Source: Mortierella sp. BCC40632 | Taxonomy: Eukaryota; Mortierellomycota; Mortierellomycetes; Mortierellales; Mortierellaceae | DNA: 64,000 nucleotides | NCBI GenBank assembly: GCA_011634665.1 | Contig: WAEK01000019.1 | Coordinates: 186,001 to 250,000 of the forward strand | Direction: 5' to 3' | Part shown: positions 1 to 12,927 of the stretch, one piece after another | Numbering within the stretch: position 1 is the stretch's first letter | Layout: each line of letters begins with the position of its first letter | The notes under the pieces: model-generated | What the model was told of the DNA's origin: nothing | Databases searched by the model: none | What the model saw: the letters and a program-made list of their open reading frames with translations, nothing else | Program-made: the position numbers and the translations under genes

Positions 1-606
1 AAACTGAGAGACTGATAGAGAGAGAGAGAGAGAGTGAGTGAAATAGAGAGAGAACAAACTCCGCGCCCCTTACAGCCGAATGTCTGCCAGAGTACACAAA
101 AAAAACCTTTCTCTGGTTTGTTTTGTGGAAGCAGAGAAGCGAACAAGCCGCTGCTGTCTGCCCGCAGGCCTGCCTCTCTCTCTCTCTCTCTATCAGTCTC
201 TCAGTCAATGTCGCTCGCTCTGCCTGCAAAGGAGCAACAGTGGGGGAAGAGAGAGGGAGGATGCAGAGAGGCAGGGAAGGACAGGGCAGAGCAGGAAGGA
301 CAGGGCAGGACCGAGGCGGCGAGCAGATGCGATACGCTACGCACTCCAGATTGAGGGGGGATTTGGCCAATCCCTTATTTTGATTTGATCCGCTCTCTCA
401 CTGTCTCTTTTTTTTTTTTTTTTTTTTTTTTTTCTCTCTCTCTCTCTTTTTCTCTTTCTTTCTCTCTCTCTCTCTCTCTCTCTTTTCTCTTTCTCTCTCT
501 CTCTCTCCCTTCTTTACCCATCTTTCTTCTTTTTTCTCTCTCTCTCTCTATCTTCTCTCCCATTCTCCCCCCATCCCCATCCCACTTTCCACCTCCTCCG
601 TGGGTT
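1..606. other. Low-complexity upstream region of the eIF4G gene
   Basis: No gene is visible. The stretch is GA-rich on the + strand to about 340, then a T run (about 410-433) followed by CT-rich DNA to about 560. Pyrimidine-rich tracts just upstream of start codons recur in this window (before 13551 and 23332), so this is probably promoter and 5' leader. The open frames here are translated microsatellite (Ser/Leu or Arg/Glu runs). Confidence 0.5.
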
Positions 607-1358
607 ATGTCCCAATCAACCACCACCTCCTATCAACAACCTCCATCCTGCTGCATGCATCTGCCCCTGCTCCTCCCATCAAGCTTCGCCGCGGCTGCTG
701 CTGAAACACAAGACCCCCGCAACCACCACCGTCCGCCTCAACGCCATCCTCGCGTCGAGCAGCCCGCCCCCGCCTCCTCTTCTTGCTGCTGCCCCTGCCG
801 CACTGCTGCCTGCCGCTGCCGCTGCTGCGTCCGCCTCAACGCCAAGCACGCCGTCGACATCAGCCCAAGGCCAGGCTGCCGCTACTGCTGCTGCTGCTGT
901 CAGCACTGCACCCGCTCCATCCTCTACCTCTTCATCGAAATCTCAATCGCAAGCCCAGTCGTCCAAGTCGACATCCTCGACGTAAACACTGATGGATTCC
1001 GCTGGCCGGGAAGCCAAAGAAAAAAATTATTGAGAGAAAGAGAAAGAGAAAAAGAGAAAGAGAAAGGGAGAAAGAGAGAGAAAAGAGAAAAGAAAGGCTT
1101 TGCTTGTGATCATATTGATCGATCATTCGAACGGATTCGGGACGTACTGCGGGGCTGAGAGCCATTACTCATGGACCTTTGGGGGGGAAGAGAGGGGGGG
1201 AAGAGGGGGACGAGGACGGGAAAAAAAGGTTTTTTTCACTCAACCTCCAGCACACACCTACTACTACACCTTTCTTTGCACTTTGAAAAAAAAAAAAAAA
1301 CTCATTCCATGCACAAATCCATCCGACCCAAATCAGAAAAGGAAAAGTATGCGGGTGT

Positions 1359-1407
<49 letters not shown>

Positions 1408-1874
1408 AGGAGAGCATATGCGTGTGTGCGTATATGTGTATGCGTGTACTAGCAAAAGAGTCCGATGACAACAGCAGCGGCAGCGATGCCCTCGATGGCA
1501 GCAAGCGTCCAATGCAGCGTTGCCACATGGCAGCCTGCTGTGGCTGGTGACCTGCGGGTTACTGCGGCTGATCAAGTGTCGACCACCTTTTGGATCTGCG
1601 ACTGATCATCGGCCAGAAAAAAAAAAAGACAGAAAAAAAAAAAAGGACCGTACAGGCGGCAAGTGATTTTTTTTTTACTGCGTGCCACTGAACGTACACA
1701 CAGGAGACAGAGAGAGAGAGTGAGAGAGTGAGAGATAGAATGAGAGAGAGTGAGAGAGTATCTGCTGTGTGTGCTCAACTCTGTTTGCTGAAAGAGACAA
1801 GGGCGACAGGACCTTTTTTCTATTTGACTTTTTTCGGCTCTCTCCTGACTGATCTCGATCGAAAGAAAGACCTA

Positions 1875-1905
<31 letters not shown>

Positions 1906-2376
1906 GGAATCGTCGCAAATTCATCCTTGGATCCCATCCCATCGCTCGAAAGTGTCTTTCCCAATCCACACCCCATCTGGGTGTTGCTCTACCTGCTGAC
2001 CATCCTTCTCACCTGGCCTCCTTGTCCTTCTCCTTTTTTTTCTCTCTCTCTCTTCAATAGCGCTAACAGGAGATCTCAAGCACCCACTGCCGCCGCGGCC
2101 GTAAAGGGCCCGTCCGCAAAGACCGCTGCAGCCCCCGCTGCTGGTAGCCCAGGTATGTTGCCACTCATCATCAGCCCGCACAGACTCTGGCTCGGACCAC
2201 ATCCCGGACACAACAGGAGCAAAGGAAAGAAAGAAGAAGAAAAACTCAAAGTGGACCGGAAAAAAAGTACATGGAAAAGCATGACAAAGACAGGACTAGA
2301 GCCAACACCAGGAGTCGATCAAATAGAGCATCTATACTATCCAACACCTGAATATGTCCCATAGAGAAGGAGACAG

Positions 2377-2416
<40 letters not shown>

Positions 2417-3493
2417 ACGATCCATAGGACTGTCAGGCGGTGTGGTCAGCTGAAGCGAGAACAAAGACATGCCTGTCTGTGGAAGCCATGTGTGTTGGAG
2501 TGTGTCCTGAAAAATGCTCGCGGCGCCACTGCGTTGGGAGCGCGTGTGTCCGAACCATTGCCATGTGTCGAGCTATCATCCCCGCTAACCATTCACCCTC
2601 CTCCTACCCTCCACTCCATCCCCGACTGCCTACCTGCCTTTGACCTGTTTCTGACATAGCCTCATCTATTCTCTTCGGCTCCTTCGACGACCCTGCTGGA
2701 ACAGGATCCTCATCTACTCCCGAGACATCATCGTCTTCTGGATCGTCTCTTTCGTTTGGAAGCATTCCCGTCTCGAAGAAGATCTCGGGCGCAAAGCCCG
2801 AAGAGGTAATCATACGCTTCATGAGCCCCCCTCTTTTCAGCTACTTCAGCTTGTCTGTTGTCTTTTTTTTCCACTTGTTAAATACTACACATTTGACTAT
2901 TCGGCCCAGAACTGACATACTAGTCACTACCTGTATTCTTGTTTACTTAGGCCTCGCCTGCCCCTGCTGCTGCAACCACCTCTACTGCCGCCCCTGCCTC
3001 CGCTGCAGCTGCTGCATCTACCCCCGCTACCCCTGCTCCTGCACCCACCTCCCAGGAACCTGCACATCCTCCCGTGTCACAGCCTAGTGCCGAGTACTCA
3101 AACATGTACAAGCCTATCCCACCACATGTCCCTCACCCACATATGGGTCACGGCCCACACAACTCCCATAGGCGCACGGACTCTACGTCTTCAGCACACG
3201 CTACCGAGGTGAACCAGCAGCACCAATACCGCGCTCAAGTCCCCCCAACTATCTCTCAGGGAACAATGATCCCCCCAATGGGTGTTGCCCAGCCCGGTCC
3301 TGGCCCTTACCCTTCGCAACGGCCACCGATCAAGAGCCAGGGCGGTATGGGACCTATGAACCCTCAGGGACCACCCCATGGCATGCATCCTCAGCATGCA
3401 CAACAGCAATGGACTAGAGGCTTTGTAAGTAGTTGGATGGGGATTTAAGAATCGAGAGTGTGCGTGTAGTGTATGTGTGTGTGTTTATGTGAA

Positions 3494-3525
<32 letters not shown>

Positions 3526-3628
3526 TGAGCAGAAATGACCTATTTGCGAGACATTACGCCGTCCAATCATCTCTGCAATGTCTTTGTTTGCTGTATTGGA
3601 GAAAAATGAGGAACGGATAGAGTGAGGC

Positions 3629-3688
<60 letters not shown>

Positions 3689-6600
3689 AACGCTCAGTGG
3701 ATCGGATGTCCTAACATGTCTCGTTGGTGTCTATTTGTTGTCTGACTTTCTTTTAGTACATGTACGACAACGGTGGATACTATGCCCAGCCCATCTACCA
3801 CCCTCCACCCCAGATGCCCTATGGCGTCCCTGCTCGCGGCATGGGCAACACCCAGTTCAACGTCGGTGCCCCAGCCTTCACTCCTCCTCAGCCATCGAAG
3901 CGCATTGCTATCATCAATCCAGATACCAAGACTGAAGTGAACGTCTCCTCGAGCATATCATCTTCCTCCGAGACTAAACCGGTCAAGCCTTCCGTCCCCG
4001 AGACCAAGACTCCTCCTGCAAAGAACGTCATCAAGATCGTTAACCCTGCCGATCGTGAGCGCGAAGAGCGGGAACGCAAGGAGAGCGAGGAAAAGGCCCG
4101 TAAGGAAAAGGAAGAAAAGGAGCGCCTTGAGCGTGAGGAAAAGGAGCGTATCGAGCGTGAGGCCAAGGAAGCAGAGGAGAAACGACTTCGTGAGGAGCAG
4201 GAAGAGAAGGAACGTCAAGAAGCCGCTGCCCGTGCTGAACAAGAACGCAAGGAGCGGGAAGAACGTGAACGCAAAGAACGTGAAGAACGCGAGCGCAAGG
4301 AGCAAGAGGAACGCGAGCGTAAGGAACAGGAAGAGCGTGAGCGCAAGGAGAAGGAGGAGCTTGAGCGCAAGGAAAAGGAGGAGCGCGAGCGCAAGGAGAA
4401 GGAAGAACGCGAGCGCAAGGAGAAGGAGGAGCGCGAGCGCAAGGAAAGAGAAGAGCAGGAGCGCAAGGAGCAAGAGGAACGCGAGCGTCAGGAAGCCGAG
4501 CGCAAGCGCAAGGAGGAGGAAGAACGGATCGCACGCGAAAAGGCTGCGGCTGAAGAGACTGCCCGTCTTGAGAAGGAGAAGGCTGAGCGCGAGGCAAAGG
4601 AGAAGGAATTGGCCGAGAAACTTGAGGCTGAGCGTCGTATTGCCCTCGAGAAGGAGAAGCTTGCAGAGAAGCTCGAGCAGGAGAAGGCCGCTGCTGAAGC
4701 TGCTGCCAAGGCTGAGGCTGAGAAGAAGACCGAGACTGGTCCTGTGGACTCTGCCAAGGCCGGACTCACCGTCGATCTCGCTCGCACTGTCTCTGCACCT
4801 GCACCCGCATCAGCCCGCATTGAGAACTTTAACGCCATCAACTATCCCTCGCACATCATGTCCCCATCGGGCTCGGATCCCAACGGAAAGTACCGATATG
4901 GTCGCGAGTTCTTGATGCAGTTCATGAACGTCTGCACAGATCGCCCCGAGTCCCTTCCTTCGCTCGATGTCCTCGGTGGAGAGGGCGGTGAGCGTGGTGC
5001 CCAGTCTCCCGGTGGATCCCATCGTGGACCTCGTGGCCCCATGCCCAATGGTCGCGGCAAGCCTTCGCAGCCCATGGGTTCTTTCAACCTCGGTAGCATG
5101 AGCGGCATGAAGTTGGGCGGAGGTGTTCCCATGAGCATGCGCAACCCCAGCGGTGACAACCGCATTCACCGCTCCCCAAGCGACAACAACTTTTTGCCCC
5201 GCAACAACCAGCTCTCGCGTCCTCCTTCGCAGCGTGGATCTCGTGGAGGCGGCAAGCGTGGTGGCGGTGGTCCAGGTCGTGGCAATGATCGTGCTAGCCA
5301 GGAACTCACGATTCCTCTGGCTGATATTGTTCCTTTGGAAAAGACTGAGAATGCCTGGGTGCCCAAGCCCAACGCCAGTGCTGCCACTTCATTGATCACC
5401 TCGGAAGAGGCCATCTCTCAGGACGTGGTTGCTCGCAAGGTCAAGGGTCTTTTGAACAAGTTGACGCTCGAGAAGTTTGAGAGCATTTCGGACAAGGTGA
5501 TTGAGATTGCCAACTTGAGCACAAAGGAAGATGATGGCACCACCCTCAAGCACTGCATTCAGATCATCTTTGAAAAGGCCACGGATGAACCCAACTTTGG
5601 CAGTGTCTACGCCTCTTTGTGCAAGAAGCTCATGGAAAAGGTCTCGGACAATGTCAGGGATGTCAATGTCGACAACTCGACTGGAGGCAGACTCTTCCGC
5701 AAGTACTTGTTGCACCGTTGTCAGGAGGACTTTATGCGTGGCTGGAAGGACAAGGCTTCCGCTGGAGGTGTCTCCTTGAATGACAAGGATGGTCCCGATC
5801 TGATGTCTGACGAGTACTACGTGCTCATGAAGGCCAAGCGTCAGGGTCTCGGATTGATTCACTTTATTGGTGAGCTGTTCAAGTTGAACATGTTGACTGA
5901 GAAGATTATGCACGAGTGTGTCAAGAAGTTGTTGGCCAACGTCAAGGATCCTGAGGAGGAGGAGACCGAGGGTCTCTGCAAGTTGATGACGACCGTTGGT
6001 ATGCAATTGGACCGCCCCGAGGCCAAGGGCCACATGGATGTCTACTTCTTGCGTATGGGTGAATTGACCAAGAACGAAAAGCTGCCCAGCCGTATTCGCT
6101 TCATGGTTCAGGATGTCATTGAATTGCGCGCCAGCAAGTGGGTGAACCGTCGTGCTGCCTCGGGTCCCAAGACCATCGCTGCTATCCACGAGGAGGCTGC
6201 CCGTCAACAGGAAGAGAAGGAGTTGATGCGCCGCACTGCTTCTTCTGGAGGTGGACGTCTTCCCAACCGTCGTGAGCAACTTAGCCGCGGTCCATCTTTC
6301 CGTGGATCAGGTGACGCTCGTAACGAGATGGGAGGTGTTCCTCAGGTGGGAGCTGATGGTTGGTCGACGGTTGGATCTAACCCAACCATGGCCAAGAAGG
6401 CTGGTGATTTGTCTTCGTTCGGAAACACTAGCCGCTCCAAGGTTGGCATTCCCAACCTTGGACCTAGTGCCACTGTCTTTGGATCTCTTGCCAAGAGCAA
6501 GCGCGACAAGGGAGCTGTTGCTCCCCCTGAGCCCAGCCGCCAGATCAGCTCGACCAACATCTTTGCGTAAGTATATGTTTTGCTCAGTGCTCTGTTTTTT

Positions 6601-7237
6601 TTTTTTTTTTTTGATGGCGGAAAAAAAAAAACAGACATCTCTTTCTTTTTTAGTGCAGTGCTGGATCCTAACTTTAACCCTCTCTTTCTTTTGATCGTTA
6701 TTTTTTTTTTTTTTTTCTAGTGCATTGGAAGGCGAGTCGGGAGAACGTCGTGGAAGTGTCGACGCCGAGAAGCCAGCTCAGCGCCCTCGTCTCAATCTTT
6801 TGCCTCGCACTGCTCCTCCTCCTGAGGGCAGAGGCTCTGCCAAGGATGAGAAGGAGACATCTGCTGCACCCAAGAAGACAGAGGATGAAGCGAAGCGTAG
6901 CATCCAGAACACCTTGAAGGAGTTCTTGTCTTTGAGGGACATGAAGGAGTTGGTGTTGAGTGTTGAAGAGTTGGATGCATGCCACCGTCACCTCTTTGTC
7001 ACCGAGTTTGCTTTGAGCTCGATGGACATGAAGCAGGCGGATGTGGATGCGATTGCCGAGATCTTTAAGAAGTTGTCGGCAGACAAGTTGATTTCTAGTG
7101 AGGACTTTGAAACAGGATTCAGCATGCCACTCGAGGACTTGGCTGACCTGGCTATTGATTGCCCCAATGCTTACAAGTACGCGGCACAGCTTTTGGAGGC
7201 CGCAGGAATGGACCCTGCCAAGGCCATCAAGTCTTAA
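607..7237 (+). CDS. TIF4631: Translation initiation factor eIF4G
   Basis: Scaffold of the cap-binding complex eIF4F; it bridges eIF4E, eIF4A and eIF3 on mRNA in the cytoplasm. Exons read with consistent phase: ?-981, 2061-2152, 2660-2805, 2951-3424, 3757-6566 and 6721-7237 (stop TAA). The N-terminal half is Ala/Pro/Ser/Thr-rich and disordered, followed by a long Glu/Lys/Arg region (about 4050-4720). A canonical eIF4E-binding motif YxxxxL-phi (YGREFLM) lies at 4897-4917, a Gly/Arg-rich RNA-binding patch at about 5236-5290, the MIF4G HEAT domain at about 5420-6150 and an MA3-like domain in the last exon (about 6890-7230). The first exon is the weak point. The frame that splices in phase to exon 2 (Ala/Ser/Pro-rich, ending 981) has no ATG nearby, whereas the ATG at 607 (MSQSTTTSYQQ) lies in another frame. 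A missed small intron or a sequence error between about 640 and 780 is likely. An extra exon near 1451-1547 would also keep phase. Downstream exons are secure. Confidence 0.93.
1359..1406. repeat. (GT)n microsatellite in eIF4G intron 1
   Basis: About 48 bases of alternating GT. It lies in the long first intron (982-2060), which also holds poly-A and GA tracts. Confidence 0.9.
2381..2412. repeat. Poly-A run of 32 in an eIF4G intron
   Basis: Uninterrupted A run between exons 2061-2152 and 2660-2805. Its exact length will be unreliable in most assemblies. Confidence 0.9.
3637..3686. repeat. (CT)n microsatellite in an eIF4G intron
   Basis: About 50 bases of TC repeats in the intron between 3424 and 3757, preceded by a GA run on the same strand at about 3492-3521. 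The two are complementary and could pair into a hairpin in the pre-mRNA. Confidence 0.85.
4230..4500 (+). repeat. Imperfect coding repeat, EERERKEK-type, in eIF4G
   Basis: Degenerate 8-codon (24-nt) units built on the pattern E-E-R-E-R-K-E-K/Q are repeated about ten times inside the eIF4G exon. They encode a highly charged, probably long single-helix segment. The antisense strand shows spurious open frames because of the codon bias. Confidence 0.75.
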
Positions 7238-7325
7238 ACCAAAGAAACCACTCACGAACGAACAGCATGAACCCAGCCCTCTCACTATACAATACTTTTT
7301 ATTTTTCCAAGTCACACCAAACGCG

Positions 7326-7328
<3 letters not shown>

Positions 7329-7359
<31 letters not shown>
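7329..7359. repeat. (CA)n microsatellite in the eIF4G 3' flank
   Basis: About 31 bases of CA repeats, roughly 90 bases after the eIF4G stop codon, probably in the 3' UTR. Confidence 0.9.
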
Positions 7360-7364
<5 letters not shown>

Positions 7365-7681
7365 ATTTTCAGTTTTGTATAACCCTCGCCCATTCTTCAA
7401 GTCAAGTAACCTTCAACAATACCGCAGCCCACGACCACCGCCATCATTGCCAACCATCCACAGCAGCCGCCATCATTGCCACACATTAACCTTTTTTTTT
7501 TCTTTTTCTTTTTCTATCAATCTCACCACCAACTACTAAGATTCAAAAAAGGTGTCTACATTTCCTTGCTTTTTATCTTTTTTTTTCTCGTTACACTCTT
7601 TTGTTGTTTTTTCTTTTTTTTCTTTTTTCTTTTTCTTTTTTCTATTCTTTTTCTTGTGTTGCAAAAGTATCCCCTCAGGAA

Positions 7682-7830
7682 ATCAAAGAAAGAAAGAAAA
7701 GAAAAGAAAGAAAGAAAGAAAGAAAAGAAAAAAAGAAAAGAAAAAAGAAAAAAAAAAAAAAAAAAAAGAAAAAAAAGAAAAAAATGATCAAATCAAATAA
7801 AATTTCAAAAAAAAAAAAAAAAAAATCTAA
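7682..7830. repeat. AAAG/poly-A tract
   Basis: About 150 bases made almost entirely of A and G, moving from AAAG units to nearly pure poly-A. It produces lysine-rich spurious open frames. Confidence 0.85.
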
Positions 7831-8495
7831 ATAACATTGGTTAATAGAGTAGATTTCAGACAAAAATGCCTTTTTTTTTTTCAAATCTCATCTCATTTGT
7901 CCCATTGAATATATTTTATATTATTTTTTTTTTTTTTTTTTTTTCCCTTTCAAAAGACGCGTCCGTGCAGAAAATGCAAGCAAAAAAAAAAAAGGGGGGG
8001 GGGGAACGAAACACAGCCTGTTGTTGTGTGTCCGAATGTGGAAACTGATGGGTCACAGGTACTCTCTGTCCAAAGGGAACGACGATAACTAGGAAAAAGA
8101 GAAACACGACAGAGAGAAAGAAGGTAAAAAGGAGAGAGAGAGAAAACGTTGCCCTTTTTGTTGCCTGACCCCCTCCATACTCTCCTCTCCTGGATTTGTT
8201 CCATTTACTACACAGACGGTGCCCGAGGCAAGAGAGCGTGCAATGTGTGAATGAATGGATGAACTTTTTTCCTTTGCTCCCCGCACGGACCAGGGTAAGG
8301 TCTTTTTGGTCATCCTTTTTTTTTTTTTTAAAAGAAAATGTTTCGGATTAAACCTCGCCTGAGTGTGGGTGCTCTTCCTGACAAAGAAAGAAAGAGAGAG
8401 AGAGAGAGAGAGAATAAGAAAGGGCGTAATATCACGTAAGATATTGGCTATAGCTAGGTGAGAGGTTTTTATTATTTTTTTTTTTTAAACCGCAC

Positions 8496-8509
8496 AAAAA
8501 AAAAAAAAA

Positions 8510-8552
<43 letters not shown>
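8496..8552. repeat. Poly-A followed by (GA)n
   Basis: An A run of about 23 runs directly into about 34 bases of GA repeats. Confidence 0.9.
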
Positions 8553-8555
<3 letters not shown>

Positions 8556-8650
8556 AAGGAATGTCCTAAAGCTCTCAACAAACCAAAAGTGAGAGAGAGA
8601 GCCACCCTCATTCTTGTTACCAAAGACTAGAATGAACATCCCGTTTTTAT

Positions 8651-8770
8651 TTTTTTTTTTTTTTTTTTTTTTTTACGTGTGTGTATGTTTGGATGTGGAT
8701 GTGTATTTATGATGTGTATATGAGAACAAAAAAAAAACGAAAAAAAAAGAGTACCGTGTGAGCTGTAGGA

Positions 8771-8802
<32 letters not shown>
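8651..8802. repeat. Two long poly-T runs (24 and 30)
   Basis: T runs at 8651-8674 and 8773-8802, separated by GT-rich and A-rich sequence. Confidence 0.85.
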
Positions 8803-8803
<1 letters not shown>

Positions 8804-8866
8804 GTGCTGCTCTTTTTTGCTTCGCTCTGGCGCCCTTCCTCCCTCATTCTCTCACTCACTCTTCCT

Positions 8867-8898
<32 letters not shown>

Positions 8899-9889
8899 CT
8901 TCTCTCTCTCTCTCTTGCTCATGCTCTTGTTCGCTCGCTCGCTCGCTATTACTAACAAGATGACCCAATTGGTTCTGTTATGTAAGGATGAAGGGTTCAA
9001 GGGTTAAAAGGACATGTGCCTGTCTCTCTCTCTCTCTCTCGTACTTCTCTTATCTCTCAATCTCAATCTCTCAAATCCCTCTCACTCTTTTTTTCCACCC
9101 CAAACTAATTGTCTAAAAAAAAAAAAAAAAAAAAAAAAACTGGGGGTACTGTAAATGCTTTTTGCTCGGTGGAAAAAAGAAATAGTACAAGTCAAAGGGA
9201 AAAGCACAAAAGAACAAGGGAGGTACGAAAAAAAAAATCTCGCTCCTCCATTTTTTTTTTTTTGTCCATGCCGGTGTCCCACTAGGGGAGACTGACACAC
9301 GCGTGTGAGGTGAGTGAGTGAGTCTCTGTGCGCGATGTGTGCACGGTGCGAGCAATGCGTGTCCTTCTGTGTTGTCCTCTTCTGTGCGTTCAGTCTGTCC
9401 CCTCGAAAAAAAAAAAAAAAAAATCTTAGAAATGGATACCAATACTCTCCGTCTCCTCTTTCTCTCTTCTCCTGACAATAAAAAAAAATATAAAATAAAT
9501 AGAGAAATATATAAAAAGTCAATTGGATCTCATAAAGAAAAAAGAAAAAGTAAAAGAAAAAGAAAAAATAAAATAAAAAAAGGCGAAAACAACAAGACGC
9601 GTTAGTGTTTCCTCTCTCCCCCTCCTCCTCCTCCTTCGTGACACTATTCTGCAGTATAAGTAAAAAATAAAATAAAACAAAAAGAGGATGACGGCGCAAC
9701 GAAATAGTAGAGAAAAATGCGTATATGCGTGTGTGGTGAGAGAAAGAGAGAGAGAGAGAGATGGAGATAGAAAGGAGAGAGAGAGGAGAGAATCAGGAAA
9801 ACAGTATTGTGGAAAAAAAAAATTCTCCCCACAATGTTGTTGTACTCTCGAGGAGGTGTTGCTAATCGAACGGGGTGGGGGTATGGGGG

Positions 9890-9892
<3 letters not shown>

Positions 9893-9944
<52 letters not shown>
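9893..9944. repeat. (GA)n microsatellite
   Basis: About 52 bases of perfect AG repeats. Confidence 0.9.
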
Positions 9945-9946
<2 letters not shown>

Positions 9947-10156
9947 TCGCTCTCTTGAGGAAAGGTGACGCAGCAACAAGGCAATGAAGGCTCTTTGGGT
10001 AACCGTTTTCTTTTTTTTCTTTTTTAACCCAGGCATTAGGGGAACTTGTTGTGGTTAAAAGGAAAAGAAAGAAAGGGAAAAGGGTCGTTCTATATCCGGT
10101 ACGAAATTGGGCGCCAAAAGTTAAGACAGGGAAAAAGCAATAGGAGGAAGAGGACT

Positions 10157-10159
<3 letters not shown>

Positions 10160-10195
<36 letters not shown>
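10160..10195. repeat. (GA)n microsatellite
   Basis: About 36 bases of perfect GA repeats. Confidence 0.9.
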
Positions 10196-10198
<3 letters not shown>

Positions 10199-10862
10199 CC
10201 AAAGGGCGTTGGGCGTGCGTGCGTGCGGTGTTGAGGGTGACAAAATGACCGCATTCATTCAGCCGGCTCCCACTCTTGTGTTTTTTGGACTTAAAAAAAA
10301 AAAAAAAAACAATAAACAGACTGTGTGTGGCCTATAGAAGAGCGCAAGGGCCGCTAGGCTTATTCGACCTCCTCTCAGGATGTCCGAGGAGAAACCGTCA
10401 AAGGAGAGAGTAAGAGAGAATGGTCGTCGCTCTTTGATGCTCACCAGGGTTATGATGGGGTGGTTCGGTAAATGCCACATCGCGGTGGTCTGCAGTAGCT
10501 GCAGAGCGGAGCGAGGTTTAGAAGGTTGGTAGAGAATGAGTGAGTGAGTGTAAGAGAGAGATCGTATCCATCACGAATACACACATCCCAGGGCGTGCTC
10601 AATTTTTTTTTTTTTTTTTTTTTTTTTACGCAAAGTTAAAAATACACGGAGCCGCTGTTGCCTGCCAGGCTGTTCGCTGCGTTAATCCGCAGACTCTGGG
10701 GGGAAGGGAGAAGGACCTTCAGACATGGCCGTGGCCGCTGCAATGTCCTTAGAACATGGCTCTCAAAATGAAGAGAAAACAGAGAGCACCAACAACAGGG
10801 CAAATGGATACAGTGGCCTGGTGCGAATGCAGTGCAAGTGTAGGGTAGCGAAGGAAATACTC

Positions 10863-10864
<2 letters not shown>

Positions 10865-10947
<83 letters not shown>
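10865..10947. repeat. (CT)n microsatellite, longest in the window
   Basis: 83 bases of perfect CT repeats. Confidence 0.93.
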
Positions 10948-10950
<3 letters not shown>

Positions 10951-11726
10951 CTCGGAGCCAAAGCAACGAACGCTCTGCAAACTGCAAGCGAGAAGATTTA
11001 TCCATCCATGAGCTCGGGACGGAGAGGTTAGCACAACAGACCAGAGTTGCTCAAGATACTCCCGTTCCTTCTCTCTCTCTCTCTCTCTCTTTTTCTTTTT
11101 CCTCTCTTTCTCTCTCTCTTTGTCTCTTTCTTTCTTTCCTTCTCTCCTACTCCTCTTCTTGATCTCGTTTCTACACGCACCCTTCCAGTCCTCTCATCCG
11201 TAGTTCATTGCATTCCATTCCTCGACCGATCTCTTTCTCATTTGACATCTCTCTCTCTCTCTCTTTCTCCTTCTCTCTTTCTCTGTCTCTCTCTCTCTTT
11301 GTTCTCTGTACATATCACACGTATCACATCCAATCCAACTCACTCCCAGTGCCCCTCTCTGCCCATTCTTTTCTACGACCTCGACGCCCTTACAGGACAA
11401 CCTTGCAGACTTCCTTGCTAGCCCTACCCTACCCTACTTCCTCCCCCTTGTATACTTTGACCTCCACTACTGAGCCGACCACCCTTTCTCTCTCTCTCTC
11501 TCTCTCCTCGCAGCTATCGTTCTTCTATCACGTCTGGGTAAGTCCCTAAGCGAGACCTAATTCGACAGCATAGGGGATAAGGGGAATATCTGCCGAAAGG
11601 GCCTAGGATGATGTGTCAAACAAAAAAAAAAAAAGGAGGAAGCGCGCCTGAATGTGCTTCTTTTTTTTTTTTTTTTTTCTCTGTGTGTGTATGTGTTGGT
11701 GGTGGTTGTCTGTCTGCCTATCTGCC

Positions 11727-11731
11727 TGTCC

Positions 11732-11796
<65 letters not shown>
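11727..11796. repeat. (CTGT)n tetranucleotide repeat
   Basis: About 17 near-perfect CTGT units. This is the only tetranucleotide array of this size in the window. Confidence 0.9.
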
Positions 11797-12230
11797 CTCA
11801 GGCATTGGTGGAAAAAGTAGAGGATGCAGCTTGCAGTATGCAGGATCCACTGCATGAAGAGGATGAACCGAAATTTGGTCGGGGAGAGGAAAACTATTTC
11901 GCCCATATCCCCATGGGAATAACTCTTGGCCAAAAAAAAAAAAAAAAAAAAAAGGAAAGACCGAGTCTCAAATCTTGGAAAGGAATGCAGGGGTGGGCAG
12001 TCGAGTGAGAACAAAAAAAAAAGAGAGAGAAGGAGAGAGAGAGAGACACGGAAGCAAGAGAAAAAAGGCAGGGCGGCGCAGGGGAGGGAGAGTGCAGGAG
12101 GCTGAGGCAGGCTCGATGATGACTAGGCAGTGGGTGGGTGGGGTGGTGAGGCAAAAAAGAAAAGAAAAAAAAAAAGTCGGCTGTAATGGAAGGTACTGTG
12201 GTGCTATGTAGCTAGCAAAGGTGGTAAAAG

Positions 12231-12270
12231 GCTAGGAAGGGCTAGGAAGGGCTAGGAAGGGCTAGGGAAG
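12231..12270. repeat. 10-bp tandem repeat gctaggaagg, four units
   Basis: Three perfect units and one imperfect unit. It is isolated and has no other context. Confidence 0.85.
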
Positions 12271-12892
12271 GGCTGAGCTGAGTTGAGAGTTGGACCCGAC
12301 AAATGTGGGACTGACAGATACTCGTCTCCACGGGACCAGTGAACTGTGGAGTACCAATAACAATGCGGAGAAAAAAAAAAAAAATAACATTTGAAAAAAA
12401 GAGAGATGTGCGGTTCATTGGTCGTCGTGACAGGCGTTTCGTTTTCGTTTCGTTTCGTTTTATTATTTGCGCGGGAAGAGAGAGAGAGAGTGTGAAAGAG
12501 ATACGAAAAAAGGGGAAGAAAAACTCATCTCGTCGTTTTTTTTTTTTTTCTTCTCTTCTTTCTCTTTCATCTCCATCCACTTTTTTTTTTTTCTCTCCTT
12601 TCCTTCTCCTCCTCTTCCTCTTCCTCTTCCTCTTCCTCTTCCTCCTCCTCCTCCTCCTCCTCCCTGCCGCCACCATCCCTAACGAACCCTTTCCACATTG
12701 ATATGACACGTCCATATCCTCCCATTCCCACCACCCGTGCCTAATGACCTGTTAATCGCTCCATCCATTTCTTTTTTTCTTTTCTTTTCCACTCGCTGAT
12801 CTCTATACTCAATCTGACATCCTCACGACTCGCCTTCTCTCCATCGATCCATCACTGTTTCTCTCTTCCTTTTTTTCTTTTTCGCAGCAGAG

Positions 12893-12927
<35 letters not shown>

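Noticed and set aside
375..1158. Ser/Leu- and Cys-rich open frames across 375-1158 on both strands
   Set aside because: They translate CT, poly-T and GCN repeats. The eIF4G first-exon frame (Ala/Ser/Pro) is the only one with a phase-matched splice to a real exon.
3958..4597. Long antisense open frames (up to 185 codons) inside eIF4G
   Set aside because: They arise from the GAG/AAG/CGC-biased coding repeat on the + strand and consist of Leu/Phe or Ser/Arg runs.
5389..6279. 296-codon antisense frame within the MIF4G region
   Set aside because: Fully overlaps a conserved domain on the + strand and has no family resemblance; a shadow frame.
9082..10202. 205- and 227-codon minus-strand frames rich in Phe and Ser/Leu
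   Set aside because: Low-complexity translation of poly-A and GA tracts; no start context or splice logic.
11706..11796. CTGT array considered as a CRISPR-like or satellite array
   Set aside because: Simple tetranucleotide microsatellite without spacers, in a eukaryotic genome.
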